IMG/VR virus record: IMGVR_UViG_3300037070_006320
Location: 1-21,341 of that record
Direction: 5' to 3' (one strand)
Length of the DNA: 21,341 nt
Source: a virus
Shown: positions 13,283-20,779 of the stretch, piece by piece
How the letters are laid out: every line of letters starts with the position of its first letter
Position numbering within the stretch: position 1 is the stretch's first letter
Made by a program: the position numbers and the translations under genes
The notes under the pieces: model-generated
What the model was told of the DNA's origin: nothing
The model's database searches: none
Seen by the model: the letters and a program-made list of their open reading frames with translations, nothing else

Positions 13283-13305
13283 ACCAACAATTAAAAAGTA
13301 GAGAG

Positions 13306-13464
13306 ATGAAGCTAACAATATCAGTTTTAATAATCATTGCAAGAATACTTTTTGCTTATGGAGTATGTTTGTTATTCACGACAAACTTCAATATTTTAGA
13401 GTGGAGTAATACGGCAAAAGTTTGGTTTCTAATTATCTCTTTATTACTTATCGCACAAGATTAA
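13306..13464 (+). CDS. 52-residue two-helix membrane protein
   Basis: A short frame from ATG 13306, preceded by a purine-rich AAAGTAGAGAG leader, to TAA 13462-13464. The protein has two hydrophobic stretches (about 3-25 with VLIIIARILFAYGVCLLF, and 39-50 with VWFLIISLLLIA) separated by a polar turn (TNFNILEWSNTAK). Two-helix proteins of this size in phages include holins, antiholins and envelope-modifying morons. It is the first gene of the block in which genes are spaced by A-rich leaders instead of overlapping. Confidence 0.6.
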   Translation: MKLTISVLIIIARILFAYGVCLLFTTNFNILEWSNTAKVWFLIISLLLIAQD

Positions 13465-13491
13465 CCCCCTAACCAAGTAAAAAACTAAAAG

Positions 13492-13689
13492 ATGGAAATA
13501 ACAAAGTACAAATACGAGCCGTTCGATGTTGGCGACAAGAAACCTTGGTATGTAATCAAGAAACGTGGATTGTTTTGGGGATGGAATTTTGTGTGGGATT
13601 TTAGTATTCCGAATCATGTTTACTACTTAATATTCAGAAATGAGCAGGACGCACAAGAAAAAGTTAAACAACTAAACCAACTAACATGA
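13492..13689 (+). CDS. Small aromatic-rich protein, unknown
   Basis: A 65-residue soluble protein with many Trp, Phe and Tyr residues (PWYVIKKRGLFWGWNFVWDF) and a helical tail (EQDAQEKVKQLNQL). The alternation suggests a small beta sheet packed by the helix, similar to stress or moron proteins, but no family is recognised. It starts at ATGG after the leader AACCCCCTAACC plus an A-rich run. Its stop overlaps a tiny frame that begins ATGAAACCC. Confidence 0.65.
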   Translation: MEITKYKYEPFDVGDKKPWYVIKKRGLFWGWNFVWDFSIPNHVYYLIFRNEQDAQEKVKQLNQLT

Positions 13690-13721
13690 AACCCACAAAA
13701 GACTGGTTCTTTAAACTATAA
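13686..13721 (+). pseudogene. 11-codon remnant resembling the start of the KDWF protein gene
   Basis: ATG 13686 overlaps the previous stop by 4 nt and the frame reads MKPTKDWFFKL then TAA. The gene at 14216 starts MRATKDWFALLPEP, and the two share 15 identical bases (13695-13709 and 14225-14239). This looks like the broken first codons of a second copy, or a recombination scar; a very short translated leader is possible. Confidence 0.4.
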
Positions 13722-13725
13722 AACT

Positions 13726-14253
13726 ATGGAAATCACAAACGAGATTAAAGCAAAGGTGTTCGCTCAGTATTTGGGGCAAAGGATAAGGCCGAACCCTAAA
13801 TATCAGATACCGGAATACTACAAGCAGTATTTTGACGACCCAAATAATCCGGGCACCTATGAATGCAAAGGTAGTTTAATAACCACTGGAGCTGGTCGGG
13901 ACCTTTTAATCCTCCGCCCCCTGTCAGAAATAACGGATGAGGATGCGATTGAGGTTTGCAGAATGGTAATATCTGAAATAAAATATCCCGTTCAAGATTA
14001 CCACATAAAAAGACACAACACAAGTATTGAAGTACAATTAAACAATAGTCACTTTATGGATTCTGTTTTCATTGGATATTCCGGAAACGCATGGACTACC
14101 TCAAAACATCCAAGGTACGGAAACAATGTATTTGGATTTTTAACCTCAAGAGGATATGACCAAAAACAATACTTATTAAACAATCAAACCCTTCAGGAGG
14201 CGGGATTAGCAATTTATGAGAGCAACAAAAGACTGGTTCGCCCTTTTGCCTGA
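13726..14253 (+). CDS. Phage protein of unknown function
   Basis: A 175-residue soluble protein that begins MEITNEIKAKVFAQYLGQRI. Its central LRPLSEITDEDAIEVCRM (about 64-81) and late FLTSRGYDQKQYLLNNQTLQEAGLA (about 138-162) resemble a hypothetical protein type that recurs in Bacteroidetes phages and prophages; this is recalled and unverified. No catalytic motif can be named. The 3' end overlaps the next gene by 38 nt, the tightest packing within this spaced block, so the two probably travel as a pair. Confidence 0.75.
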   Translation: MEITNEIKAKVFAQYLGQRIRPNPKYQIPEYYKQYFDDPNNPGTYECKGSLITTGAGRDLLILRPLSEITDEDAIEVCRMVISEIKYPVQDYHIKRHNTSIEVQLNNSHFMDSVFIGYSGNAWTTSKHPRYGNNVFGFLTSRGYDQKQYLLNNQTLQEAGLAIYESNKRLVRPFA

Positions 14254-14581
14254 GCCTTATAGAAGTCAGGCGGTGGAGAATGCGACAATAAGAGGCACGT
14301 TAAACAGGTTGGCCGATGATATGAGCGATGCTTTAGATGCGTTTTTTTTGTCTACATCTACACAGGGACGTGATTATTGGGAGGACGTTGACAACAAATT
14401 CAAACACCTAACCTTCCCGGCTGAAGAGGAAATAGAAGCGTACGTTAACCTGTATAAAGATAAGGTAAACGGAGTATTGGCAGGAAGAGTTGTGTTTGGT
14501 AATATTGAAGATTGCAAGTCTTCTGCTGATGGCATTAGTGACTACCTCGGCACCTACCGTTTAACCAAAGTAGAAAAATAA
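14216..14581 (+). CDS. Phage protein with N-terminal KDWF motif, unknown function
   Basis: A 121-residue acidic, helical protein beginning MRATKDWFALLPEPYRSQAV. The KDWF...LPEPYR opening recurs in small Bacteroidetes phage proteins, and a truncated copy of the same opening lies 530 bases upstream. The middle (MSDALDAFFLSTSTQGRDYWEDV) looks like an amphipathic helix bundle. It has no recognisable catalytic residues. It overlaps the previous gene by 38 nt and is followed by the tRNA-like element. Confidence 0.75.
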   Translation: MRATKDWFALLPEPYRSQAVENATIRGTLNRLADDMSDALDAFFLSTSTQGRDYWEDVDNKFKHLTFPAEEEIEAYVNLYKDKVNGVLAGRVVFGNIEDCKSSADGISDYLGTYRLTKVEK

Positions 14582-14591
14582 GATGGAAAAT

Positions 14592-14722
14592 GTAGCGATG
14601 GCGGAATGGTAAACGCTATGTGGGAACAGATGGTATTAGTCGATTAACCGGAGCTGTTGGCAGAAGCAGCACCACAGAGGCAGAAGTACAATGTCTTGAG
14701 GGTTCGAGTCCCTCTCGCTACA
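14592..14722 (+). tRNA. tRNA-like gene, class II type, with oversized anticodon region
   Basis: Acceptor strands GTAGCGA (14592-14598) and TCGCTAC (14715-14721) pair perfectly. After TG comes a D arm GCG-GAATGGTAAA-CGC with the invariant GG. The T arm is GAGGG-TTCGAGT-CCCTC (14698-14714). A variable arm AGGCA/TGTCT fits a class II (Leu- or Ser-like) tRNA. Between the D and T arms there are 82 nt, about 45-50 more than normal. TGTGG and CCACA can close the anticodon arm, but they leave 48 nt between them, so no anticodon can be read with confidence. Inside, GCTGTT/AGCAGC may form a further hairpin. CCA is not encoded. It may be an intron-bearing, decayed or repurposed tRNA. Confidence 0.6.
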
Positions 14723-14740
14723 CAAAATATTAACGTAAAA

Positions 14741-15307
14741 ATGGATAACATGGATTATAAAAAAATAGAATCTTTTTTAAATAAAAGAGGAATTAATTCT
14801 AACCAATTAATAACAATAGAATCAGACGGCCCGACAGGAACGGCAATCGAAGTAGGTCAGTTGTTGTCTGTGTTTTTATTAGAATCCCAACCCCCCTCAA
14901 GCAATGCCTCATGCACCTGTGTAAAGAATGGTATTAATGTGTTTTGCGACAACTCCTGTAAACCCTCAAGCAAGGATGTGAAGACGGCTGAGGATATTTA
15001 TCACGAACGAATACATGAAGTTGATACACCTGATGGACTTATAATATCTGGAAGGCACGAAATATCACTTCAGGAAGAAATAATTGAGGCCATGAAAGAA
15101 TACGCCTCCCAGTTCAACCCTCCGAGTGGGGGTGGGAGTAAAGAGGATGCGGAGTTCTTGAGGGGTATTGCTGACAGAAAAGAAAAACACTATAATGAAT
15201 TAGCTAACAAAGCAAATAGCGAAAACCCTGAAAAAGTAACAATGTTTCACGACCCGGAAATTTACACTCTGCGCCGCATCGCCTCCAACATCGAACAGGG
15301 GAAGTAG
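14741..15307 (+). CDS. Modular phage protein with Cys-rich segment, unknown
   Basis: A 188-residue protein. I start at ATG 14741 (MDNMDYKKIESF); the frame is open further back but runs through the T arm of the tRNA-like gene. Segments in order are a helical/strand N-terminus, a Cys-rich part (about 57-76, SCTCVKNGINVFCDNSCKP) that could bind metal, then ISGRHEISLQEEIIEAMKEYASQFNPP, a Gly-rich PPSGGGS linker, and a helical tail ending NIEQGK. The short segments joined by linkers look like a mosaic assembled from parts shared among phage hypothetical proteins. Function unknown. Confidence 0.65.
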   Translation: MDNMDYKKIESFLNKRGINSNQLITIESDGPTGTAIEVGQLLSVFLLESQPPSSNASCTCVKNGINVFCDNSCKPSSKDVKTAEDIYHERIHEVDTPDGLIISGRHEISLQEEIIEAMKEYASQFNPPSGGGSKEDAEFLRGIADRKEKHYNELANKANSENPEKVTMFHDPEIYTLRRIASNIEQGK

Positions 15308-15329
15308 GGAGTAACTTAAAACTAAGACT

Positions 15330-15773
15330 ATGAATGATTTTTTAAACATTGTTAATAATAAAAAAGTAGCCTTTCTTGAGAATGGCGACTGCCTCGATGA
15401 AAATGCCCAAAAACTATCAGAGTATATGTCCATCAACAATGTTCCTTTTAGTTGCATTTTTGACGTAGAATCAAGAGGACTCAGGAGCGTTCTTTCCGAG
15501 TGTAGAGATAAAGAGGTGTTGATTTACGAAACCACTTGGGTTTATCCAGTAAGTCGTGAATTAAGGGATGCGTTTATGTCAATTCAAAACAAAGAATTTA
15601 AAAAAGTTTTTATTGAACTTTACAATTTCAAACCATCTTTTTCGAGAAAGCCTGAAAAAATAATTCACGACCTCTATATTATAGATGTATTTGAAAGAGA
15701 GCCGGGGGACTTTGAGCTTATAAAGTTGGATGAAAATATTTTATTTAACGAAATTAAACCGAGCTTATTTTAA
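15330..15773 (+). CDS. Soluble phage protein, unknown
   Basis: A 147-residue protein of alpha/beta character: IVNNKKVAFLENGD, SCIFDVESRGLRSVLSE, KEVLIYETTWVYPVSREL, KKVFIELYNF. No nucleotide-binding or catalytic signature is visible and no membrane helix. It starts at ATG 15330 after a leader with AACTTAAAACTAAGACT, resembling the leaders of the two following genes. Its TAA stop is the first part of the 43-bp repeated leader. Confidence 0.65.
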   Translation: MNDFLNIVNNKKVAFLENGDCLDENAQKLSEYMSINNVPFSCIFDVESRGLRSVLSECRDKEVLIYETTWVYPVSRELRDAFMSIQNKEFKKVFIELYNFKPSFSRKPEKIIHDLYIIDVFEREPGDFELIKLDENILFNEIKPSLF

Positions 15774-15809
15774 CCCCCTCACCCCAAAACAACTTAAAAC
15801 TTAAATAGG

Positions 15810-15813
<4 letters not shown>
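15771..15813 (+). repeat. 43-bp repeated gene leader, copy 1
   Basis: Begins TAACCCCCTCACCCC and ends TTAAATAGGATGG, running from the stop codon of one gene to the start of the next. It matches 15964-16006 at 41 of 43 positions. The copy includes an A-rich run and AGG four bases before ATG, so it probably carries the translation start signal. Confidence 0.85.
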
Positions 15814-16506
<693 letters not shown>

Positions 16507-16527
16507 TTTTAAAAACATGAATCCATA

Positions 16528-16869
16528 ATGACAGCTTCAGAAATAGAAAAATTCAGAACAGAATTTCAAAGTATTGTTTATTTTAAAGGAATGGTTAAAG
16601 AGGCCGCGAATAACATAAGCCGTCTTGAGGCATGGAACAAGGGAGGCAGTCACGATGATGCAATTCTGAAAGCGATTGATCGCCTGAAAGAAATCAGAAT
16701 AAAGTTGAACAGCAGGCTTTATGGGAAAAGTTACAAAGATTGGGCCACTTTCAGTAAGCGCTTGACGGTCCTTAAATCAAAAATAAAATCATCAAGACAG
16801 GAAACAACAAAAGCGAAATGGCAATCAGAAATTGACAGAATGAAATGGGACTTTGCAATTGAAATATAA
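16528..16869 (+). CDS. Coiled-coil protein, unknown
   Basis: A 113-residue, Lys/Glu-rich, almost entirely helical protein (ASEIEKFRTEFQSIVYF, DDAILKAIDRLKEIRIKL, LKSKIKSSRQETTKAK). It has no Cys and no membrane segment. It might be a scaffolding or DNA-associated helper, but nothing specific can be read. It lies immediately before a strong terminator, so it is the last gene of its transcript. Confidence 0.7.
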   Translation: MTASEIEKFRTEFQSIVYFKGMVKEAANNISRLEAWNKGGSHDDAILKAIDRLKEIRIKLNSRLYGKSYKDWATFSKRLTVLKSKIKSSRQETTKAKWQSEIDRMKWDFAIEI

Positions 16870-16906
16870 AATTGTTTAAAATAGCTGAAAATTTGCACAC
16901 CAAAAC

Positions 16907-16931
16907 AAAGCCGGGAACAACCCGGTTTTTT
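16907..16931 (+). terminator. Rho-independent terminator
   Basis: Stem CCGGG (16911-16915) and CCCGG (16921-16925) with loop AACAA, extended by A-T and G-T pairs of the flanking AAAG and TTTT to about nine pairs, followed by six T in a row. It lies between the coiled-coil gene and the next promoter-like element, so it separates the accessory transcript from the packaging genes. Confidence 0.85.
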
Positions 16932-16934
16932 ATT

Positions 16935-16942
16935 TAACTTTA
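16935..16942 (+). promoter_or_regulatory. Promoter-like element TAACTTTA before the packaging genes
   Basis: TAACTTTA differs from TAnnTTTG only in the last base and is followed by TCAC and ATG 16947, the same four-base gap seen at three other sites. It directly follows the terminator. Because of the mismatch this is the weakest of the set. Confidence 0.45.
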
Positions 16943-16946
16943 TCAC

Positions 16947-17153
16947 ATGAAACCAGAATTCAAACCTGAAGACGTTTGTTTCCTTAAAACAGATACTGAA
17001 GCACTTCCCAGAATTTGCACCAGTTACAAGGTAACAAAACGCGACATCATCTATGAATTGTCTTCGGGCCCTTGCGTTTCATGGCATTATGGCTTTGAGA
17101 TTTCAAAGGATAAACCAACTATCACAAATACCGCCGGCTTTGGAAGGACTTAA
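16947..17153 (+). CDS. Small beta-rich phage protein upstream of the large terminase
   Basis: A 68-residue protein: FKPEDVCFLKTDTEALPRICTSY, then DIIYELSSGPCVSWHYGFEIS. The order of short strands, with DxxxLKTD and SWHYGFEIS, resembles a small conserved protein of Bacteroidetes phages, perhaps an SH3- or barrel-like fold. The last 13 residues (PTITNTAGFGRT region) overlap the start of the terminase gene in another frame and may be less conserved. Role unknown. Confidence 0.65.
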   Translation: MKPEFKPEDVCFLKTDTEALPRICTSYKVTKRDIIYELSSGPCVSWHYGFEISKDKPTITNTAGFGRT

Positions 17154-18612
17154 ACAGCTTGAGTATAACGATCCACAAATTGAAATCCTTGAAACAACGT
17201 GTGACAGGGTTTTAATGCATTGCGGTGTTGGTATTGGGAAATCGCAAACAATCGGCATCCTTTCCGCTGAATTTGTGATCAATAACCCAGAAGTAAGGGG
17301 GTTCATCGGGGCGAATACCTACAGCCAACTTTCCAAATCAACACTGGACCGCGTTTTCAATGTGTGGGCAACTCAATTCGGACTAAGGGAAGGGGTTCAG
17401 TTTGTCACCGACAAGATACCGCCGAAACATTTCAAAACATTTGGCGCGCCTCTGAAGTCCTACGAAAACACAATCAGTTTCGAAAACGGGGCCTTGATAT
17501 TTCTGGCCTCCCTTGACAATTACAAGGTGATCGATGGAACAGAATTCGGATGGGCCTGTCTTGATGAAACCAAAGACACCAAAGAAGAAGCGGTGAAAGA
17601 AGTTATTGTTGCCCGTCTGAGGCAAAATGGAATGTGTATAAACCCAAAAACGGGGGCCATTTCCAAGACCATGAAACCCGGGTACATTGGTTACAATCCC
17701 CTTTTCATCTTCACTTCACCGGCAAAAGTAAAATGGCTCATTGAATGGTTTGATCTCACTGATCAGGCCGAAGAAATCACAAAGAAGATCTTCAGTGAAA
17801 CAGACTATTATCGCCGAAGGAAAGGCCGGCAATTTGTGGTGATTGCTTCTTCATTCCACAACAAAAAGAACCTGCCTGTTGGCTACATTGAGGGCTTAAT
17901 GTCCGATTACAGCCATAATGAAGGCCTTGTTGATGTGCTGATCTACGGTTCACCATTCGGTAAGACCGGTGGCGAATTCATCACCACTTTTTCACGAATG
18001 AAACACGTTAAAAAGACTGAAGTCTGGGAAGATGAAACGATTCACTTGTCCTTTGACTTTAACTATGTCCCTTACATGACCTGCACCTGCTGGCAAATAA
18101 AGCATATCAAGGAAACTGGCCGCTATTTAGTGCAAGCCTTCGATGAATTCTGCCTTGCCAACCCAAAGAATAACTGTGAAGCCATTTCAAAGGAAATTGA
18201 GTTAAAGTACGGCAAGCACATGAAGAAGGGAATCTTTTACTATGGTGATTATTCCGGAAAGAATGGAAGCGCAATGGTTACGGAATTCAAAAATCACTAT
18301 GCCGTAATTGAAAAGCACCTCAGACAGTACATAAACAACTCAAGTGACCGGGTAATTGTCAACAAGGGAGTGACAAAAAGACGGCATTTCGTGAATCAGG
18401 CCTTCGCCGGGCAGCTGCCTTTTGACATCGTAATCAGCGACAAATGCAAGGAACTGATCAGTGACTTGGAATTCTTAAAAGAGGGGCCAGACGGGGGCAA
18501 ATTGAAGCTGAAAATCAAGGTAAATGACATTTCTTTCGAGGAACACGGCCATTGTTGTGACAGCCTTGAGTACTTTCTAACAAGTGCCTTTGACACCCTG
18601 TTCAGTATGTGA
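17089..18612 (+). CDS. terL: Large terminase subunit (ATPase and nuclease)
   Basis: About 507 residues from ATG 17089. The ATPase domain has the Walker A variant CGVGIGKS (about 45-52), Walker B FGWACLDE (about 153-160) with catalytic Glu, and a coupling motif FTSP (about 208-211). The nuclease domain has the RuvC-like acidic triad: SFDFN (Asp about 323), YYGDYSG (Asp about 387) and HCCDSLEY (Asp about 491). The enzyme pumps DNA into the prohead and cuts it. The frame is open back to ATG 17053, but the first clear family-like residues are PPALEGLKQLEYND; TTG 17140 is another possible start with a shorter overlap with the previous gene. Portal and head genes follow as in most tailed phages. 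Confidence 0.92.
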   Translation: MALRFQRINQLSQIPPALEGLKQLEYNDPQIEILETTCDRVLMHCGVGIGKSQTIGILSAEFVINNPEVRGFIGANTYSQLSKSTLDRVFNVWATQFGLREGVQFVTDKIPPKHFKTFGAPLKSYENTISFENGALIFLASLDNYKVIDGTEFGWACLDETKDTKEEAVKEVIVARLRQNGMCINPKTGAISKTMKPGYIGYNPLFIFTSPAKVKWLIEWFDLTDQAEEITKKIFSETDYYRRRKGRQFVVIASSFHNKKNLPVGYIEGLMSDYSHNEGLVDVLIYGSPFGKTGGEFITTFSRMKHVKKTEVWEDETIHLSFDFNYVPYMTCTCWQIKHIKETGRYLVQAFDEFCLANPKNNCEAISKEIELKYGKHMKKGIFYYGDYSGKNGSAMVTEFKNHYAVIEKHLRQYINNSSDRVIVNKGVTKRRHFVNQAFAGQLPFDIVISDKCKELISDLEFLKEGPDGGKLKLKIKVNDISFEEHGHCCDSLEYFLTSAFDTLFSM

Positions 18613-18623
18613 CAATAAAATTT

Positions 18624-18631
18624 TATATTTG
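18624..18631 (+). promoter_or_regulatory. Bacteroidetes-type -7 element TATATTTG before the portal gene
   Basis: TATATTTG in an AT-rich stretch, 15 nt before the portal ATG at 18647. The spacing is longer than at the other sites, so transcription would give a leader of several bases rather than a leaderless message. It supports the portal start at 18647 over the open frame that extends back into the terminase gene. Confidence 0.5.
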
Positions 18632-18646
18632 TTAAAACTTCATGTC

Positions 18647-20779
18647 ATGCCTGTAACATTAAAAGAAGGTGCAGTAATTTTACTGGACACAATCATCGGT
18701 GAAAAAAGACATCCTGACTATAAACACGTTGTTGATTTGGCAAATGACTTTACAACTTATGCAACCGGGCACAACATCGGGGCGAAGCTGAAGCAGTTCA
18801 ATATGCGCGAAACAGAAGAAGCGTTCAAGCAGCGTGTTGCCCTTTCACAAATGAACACGCCCGACATTGTAAATTCTGTTTTCAAACCGCTGCAGAAGGT
18901 ACCAAGAACCCCGGCAAATATCCTTGTGGCATGGGATGGGGCAAAGGACATGAAGCAAAGCAATGAAAAGAAGAAAGAATTGTTTGAAGCCGGTTCAAAG
19001 TTTTGGGGTGAAAAAAGCTACGAAAAATATATTTCAAAACGCTTGCCGGAACTTGATACCACTGATCCGAATTCCTTTATTGTCATTGAATTCAAAGAAG
19101 ACGTTGATCCACTTGATCCAAGCAAAAAAGGACAGGCCAACCCTTACCCATTTGAGGTAAACAGCGCCGAAGCGATCAACTACAAATACAAAAACAACAT
19201 TCTGCAATGGCTTATTGTGCTGAATCATTACATGATGCCGGATGATAAAGGAAACCCAAACAAGGGCGAAATTTACTACACATACATTGATAATGAAACC
19301 ATAAGAGCAACAGAAATTCACCCGACAGTTGTATCAAATTACACTGACTTGGGTGTTAAGGTTTACAAAACAATTACCAGAGGTACCAACAGCATCAGGC
19401 CGAAAACACAAATCATTTTTCAGATTGGTGAAGATGCAGAAAAGGGAAGATTTTTCATCATTGAAGTATTTGAACACAAGATTGGAAGGGTTCCGGCCAA
19501 ACGTGTTGGGGCATTGACTGACACCGTGACCAGAGATAGAACAGCTGTTCCGATCATCAACCCGGCAAGGTCTTATTTTGAGAAATCAATTAAGACCATG
19601 AGTGAATTTGATCTCACAAACTGCCTTCATGTTTTCCCCCGTCTGATTCAGTATTCAGATGCCTGTGATGGAGAAAGAACCGGTGAAAATGTGATCGGGT
19701 GTGCTGGTGGACTTACTCCGGGTGGATCAAAATGTAAAGTTTGCGGTGGAACAGGATTCAAAACACATACTTCGGCGCAAGATGCTATTCATGTGAGAAT
19801 GCCAAAGGACCTGAACGATCTTAAAAGTTTGGAAAATGTTCTTGTGTACAAAAGCCCACCGATTGACTTGTTAAAGTTTCAGCAGGAATTCGCATTTGAT
19901 AAACTTCGCGAAGCTTCTATTGCGGCTGTGTATGGTGGAAACCAAAGGACAAAACTTGTCAAGACAGCAACAGAAACAGAAATTGATCTTGACGGGTACT
20001 ATGATACGCTTAAACCTTTCGCTGATAACTTTTCAGATTTCTTTGTTTGGGGATATACTTGTATTGCAGCACTCCGGGACATGGAAAACGGTCTTGTGAT
20101 CAAGCATCATTTCCCTTCGGACTTTGAATTTCAATCGCTTGGTTCACTGCTGGAAGAACTTAAAATTGCAAGTGAAAACGGCGCGGCTTCACACGTTAAG
20201 AAGGCAATCAATACAAAGATCATTAACAAAATCTATATTGATCAGCCTAAAGAGGTGCTGAAGATTGAAACAAAAGATAAGTATTACCCATTCCCGGGCA
20301 AGTCAACAGAAGAAATAAATTTCATCATCGCAAACGGAAAAACAACACGTTACTACGAAACGCTTTATTCACATTTTGATGTGATATTTGCTGATTTGGA
20401 GTTTCAGACCGAATCCAGAAGTCTTAACTTCTATGAAATGGAAGAAAAGCTTCAAAGAAATTTGTTGTCATTGAAGGTGAAAGAAATTCTTGGAGAAATT
20501 GACAACCAAGAAACCGCTGATTCTGCCAATGCATTTGGAACCACTGGAACAGAAGGAACGCCTTCTGATATTGAAGCCGAAGCGAAAGCGAATTTAAAAG
20601 GATCTGTTGGAGGTGTTCAGGGGATTCTTGATATTCAGGCCTCAGTTGCTGCAGGAACCACAGAAAGAAGCGCCGCTCTTGCTGTCCTTGACAAAATTTA
20701 CGGGTTCAGCGGCGAAGATGCCGAAGCCATTCTTGGGGAACCAAAACCACCCAAAACCACTGAATTAAAAATCGCATAA
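18647..20779 (+). CDS. Portal protein
   Basis: A 710-residue protein placed directly after the large terminase and before a head-morphogenesis gene, the standard portal position. The N-terminal half has stem/wing-like alpha/beta segments. The C-terminal part contains SVGGVQGILDIQASVAAGTTE, followed by ALAVLDKIYGFSGEDAEAILG, an ending I associate with portals of Bacteroidetes phages. The portal ring forms the channel for DNA packaging and ejection. An unusual feature is a Cys cluster at about 335-375: ACDGERTG, IGCAGG, and KCKVCGGTGF, like a zinc ribbon. The start at ATG 18647 (MPVTLKEGAVILL) lies after the promoter-like element; an in-frame upstream ATG at 18584 is inside the terminase gene. 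Confidence 0.8.
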   Translation: MPVTLKEGAVILLDTIIGEKRHPDYKHVVDLANDFTTYATGHNIGAKLKQFNMRETEEAFKQRVALSQMNTPDIVNSVFKPLQKVPRTPANILVAWDGAKDMKQSNEKKKELFEAGSKFWGEKSYEKYISKRLPELDTTDPNSFIVIEFKEDVDPLDPSKKGQANPYPFEVNSAEAINYKYKNNILQWLIVLNHYMMPDDKGNPNKGEIYYTYIDNETIRATEIHPTVVSNYTDLGVKVYKTITRGTNSIRPKTQIIFQIGEDAEKGRFFIIEVFEHKIGRVPAKRVGALTDTVTRDRTAVPIINPARSYFEKSIKTMSEFDLTNCLHVFPRLIQYSDACDGERTGENVIGCAGGLTPGGSKCKVCGGTGFKTHTSAQDAIHVRMPKDLNDLKSLENVLVYKSPPIDLLKFQQEFAFDKLREASIAAVYGGNQRTKLVKTATETEIDLDGYYDTLKPFADNFSDFFVWGYTCIAALRDMENGLVIKHHFPSDFEFQSLGSLLEELKIASENGAASHVKKAINTKIINKIYIDQPKEVLKIETKDKYYPFPGKSTEEINFIIANGKTTRYYETLYSHFDVIFADLEFQTESRSLNFYEMEEKLQRNLLSLKVKEILGEIDNQETADSANAFGTTGTEGTPSDIEAEAKANLKGSVGGVQGILDIQASVAAGTTERSAALAVLDKIYGFSGEDAEAILGEPKPPKTTELKIA

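Noticed and set aside
14592-14722. tmRNA or group I intron explanation of the tRNA-like element
   Set aside because: The insert is far too short for a group I intron. There is no tag reading frame or tmRNA-type pseudoknot order, and a complete D arm is present.
14657-14740. N-terminal extension of the 188-residue protein through the tRNA-like gene
   Set aside because: The extra 28 residues are a translation of the variable and T arms of the tRNA-like sequence. The ATG at 14741 lies just after it behind an A-rich leader.
17053-17088. Terminase start at ATG 17053
   Set aside because: It would overlap the preceding gene by 101 nt with residues unlike a terminase N-terminus. ATG 17089 or TTG 17140 is more plausible.
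18584-18646. Longer portal start at ATG 18584
   Set aside because: The extension lies inside the terminase end and crosses the TATATTTG element. The start at 18647 is better placed.
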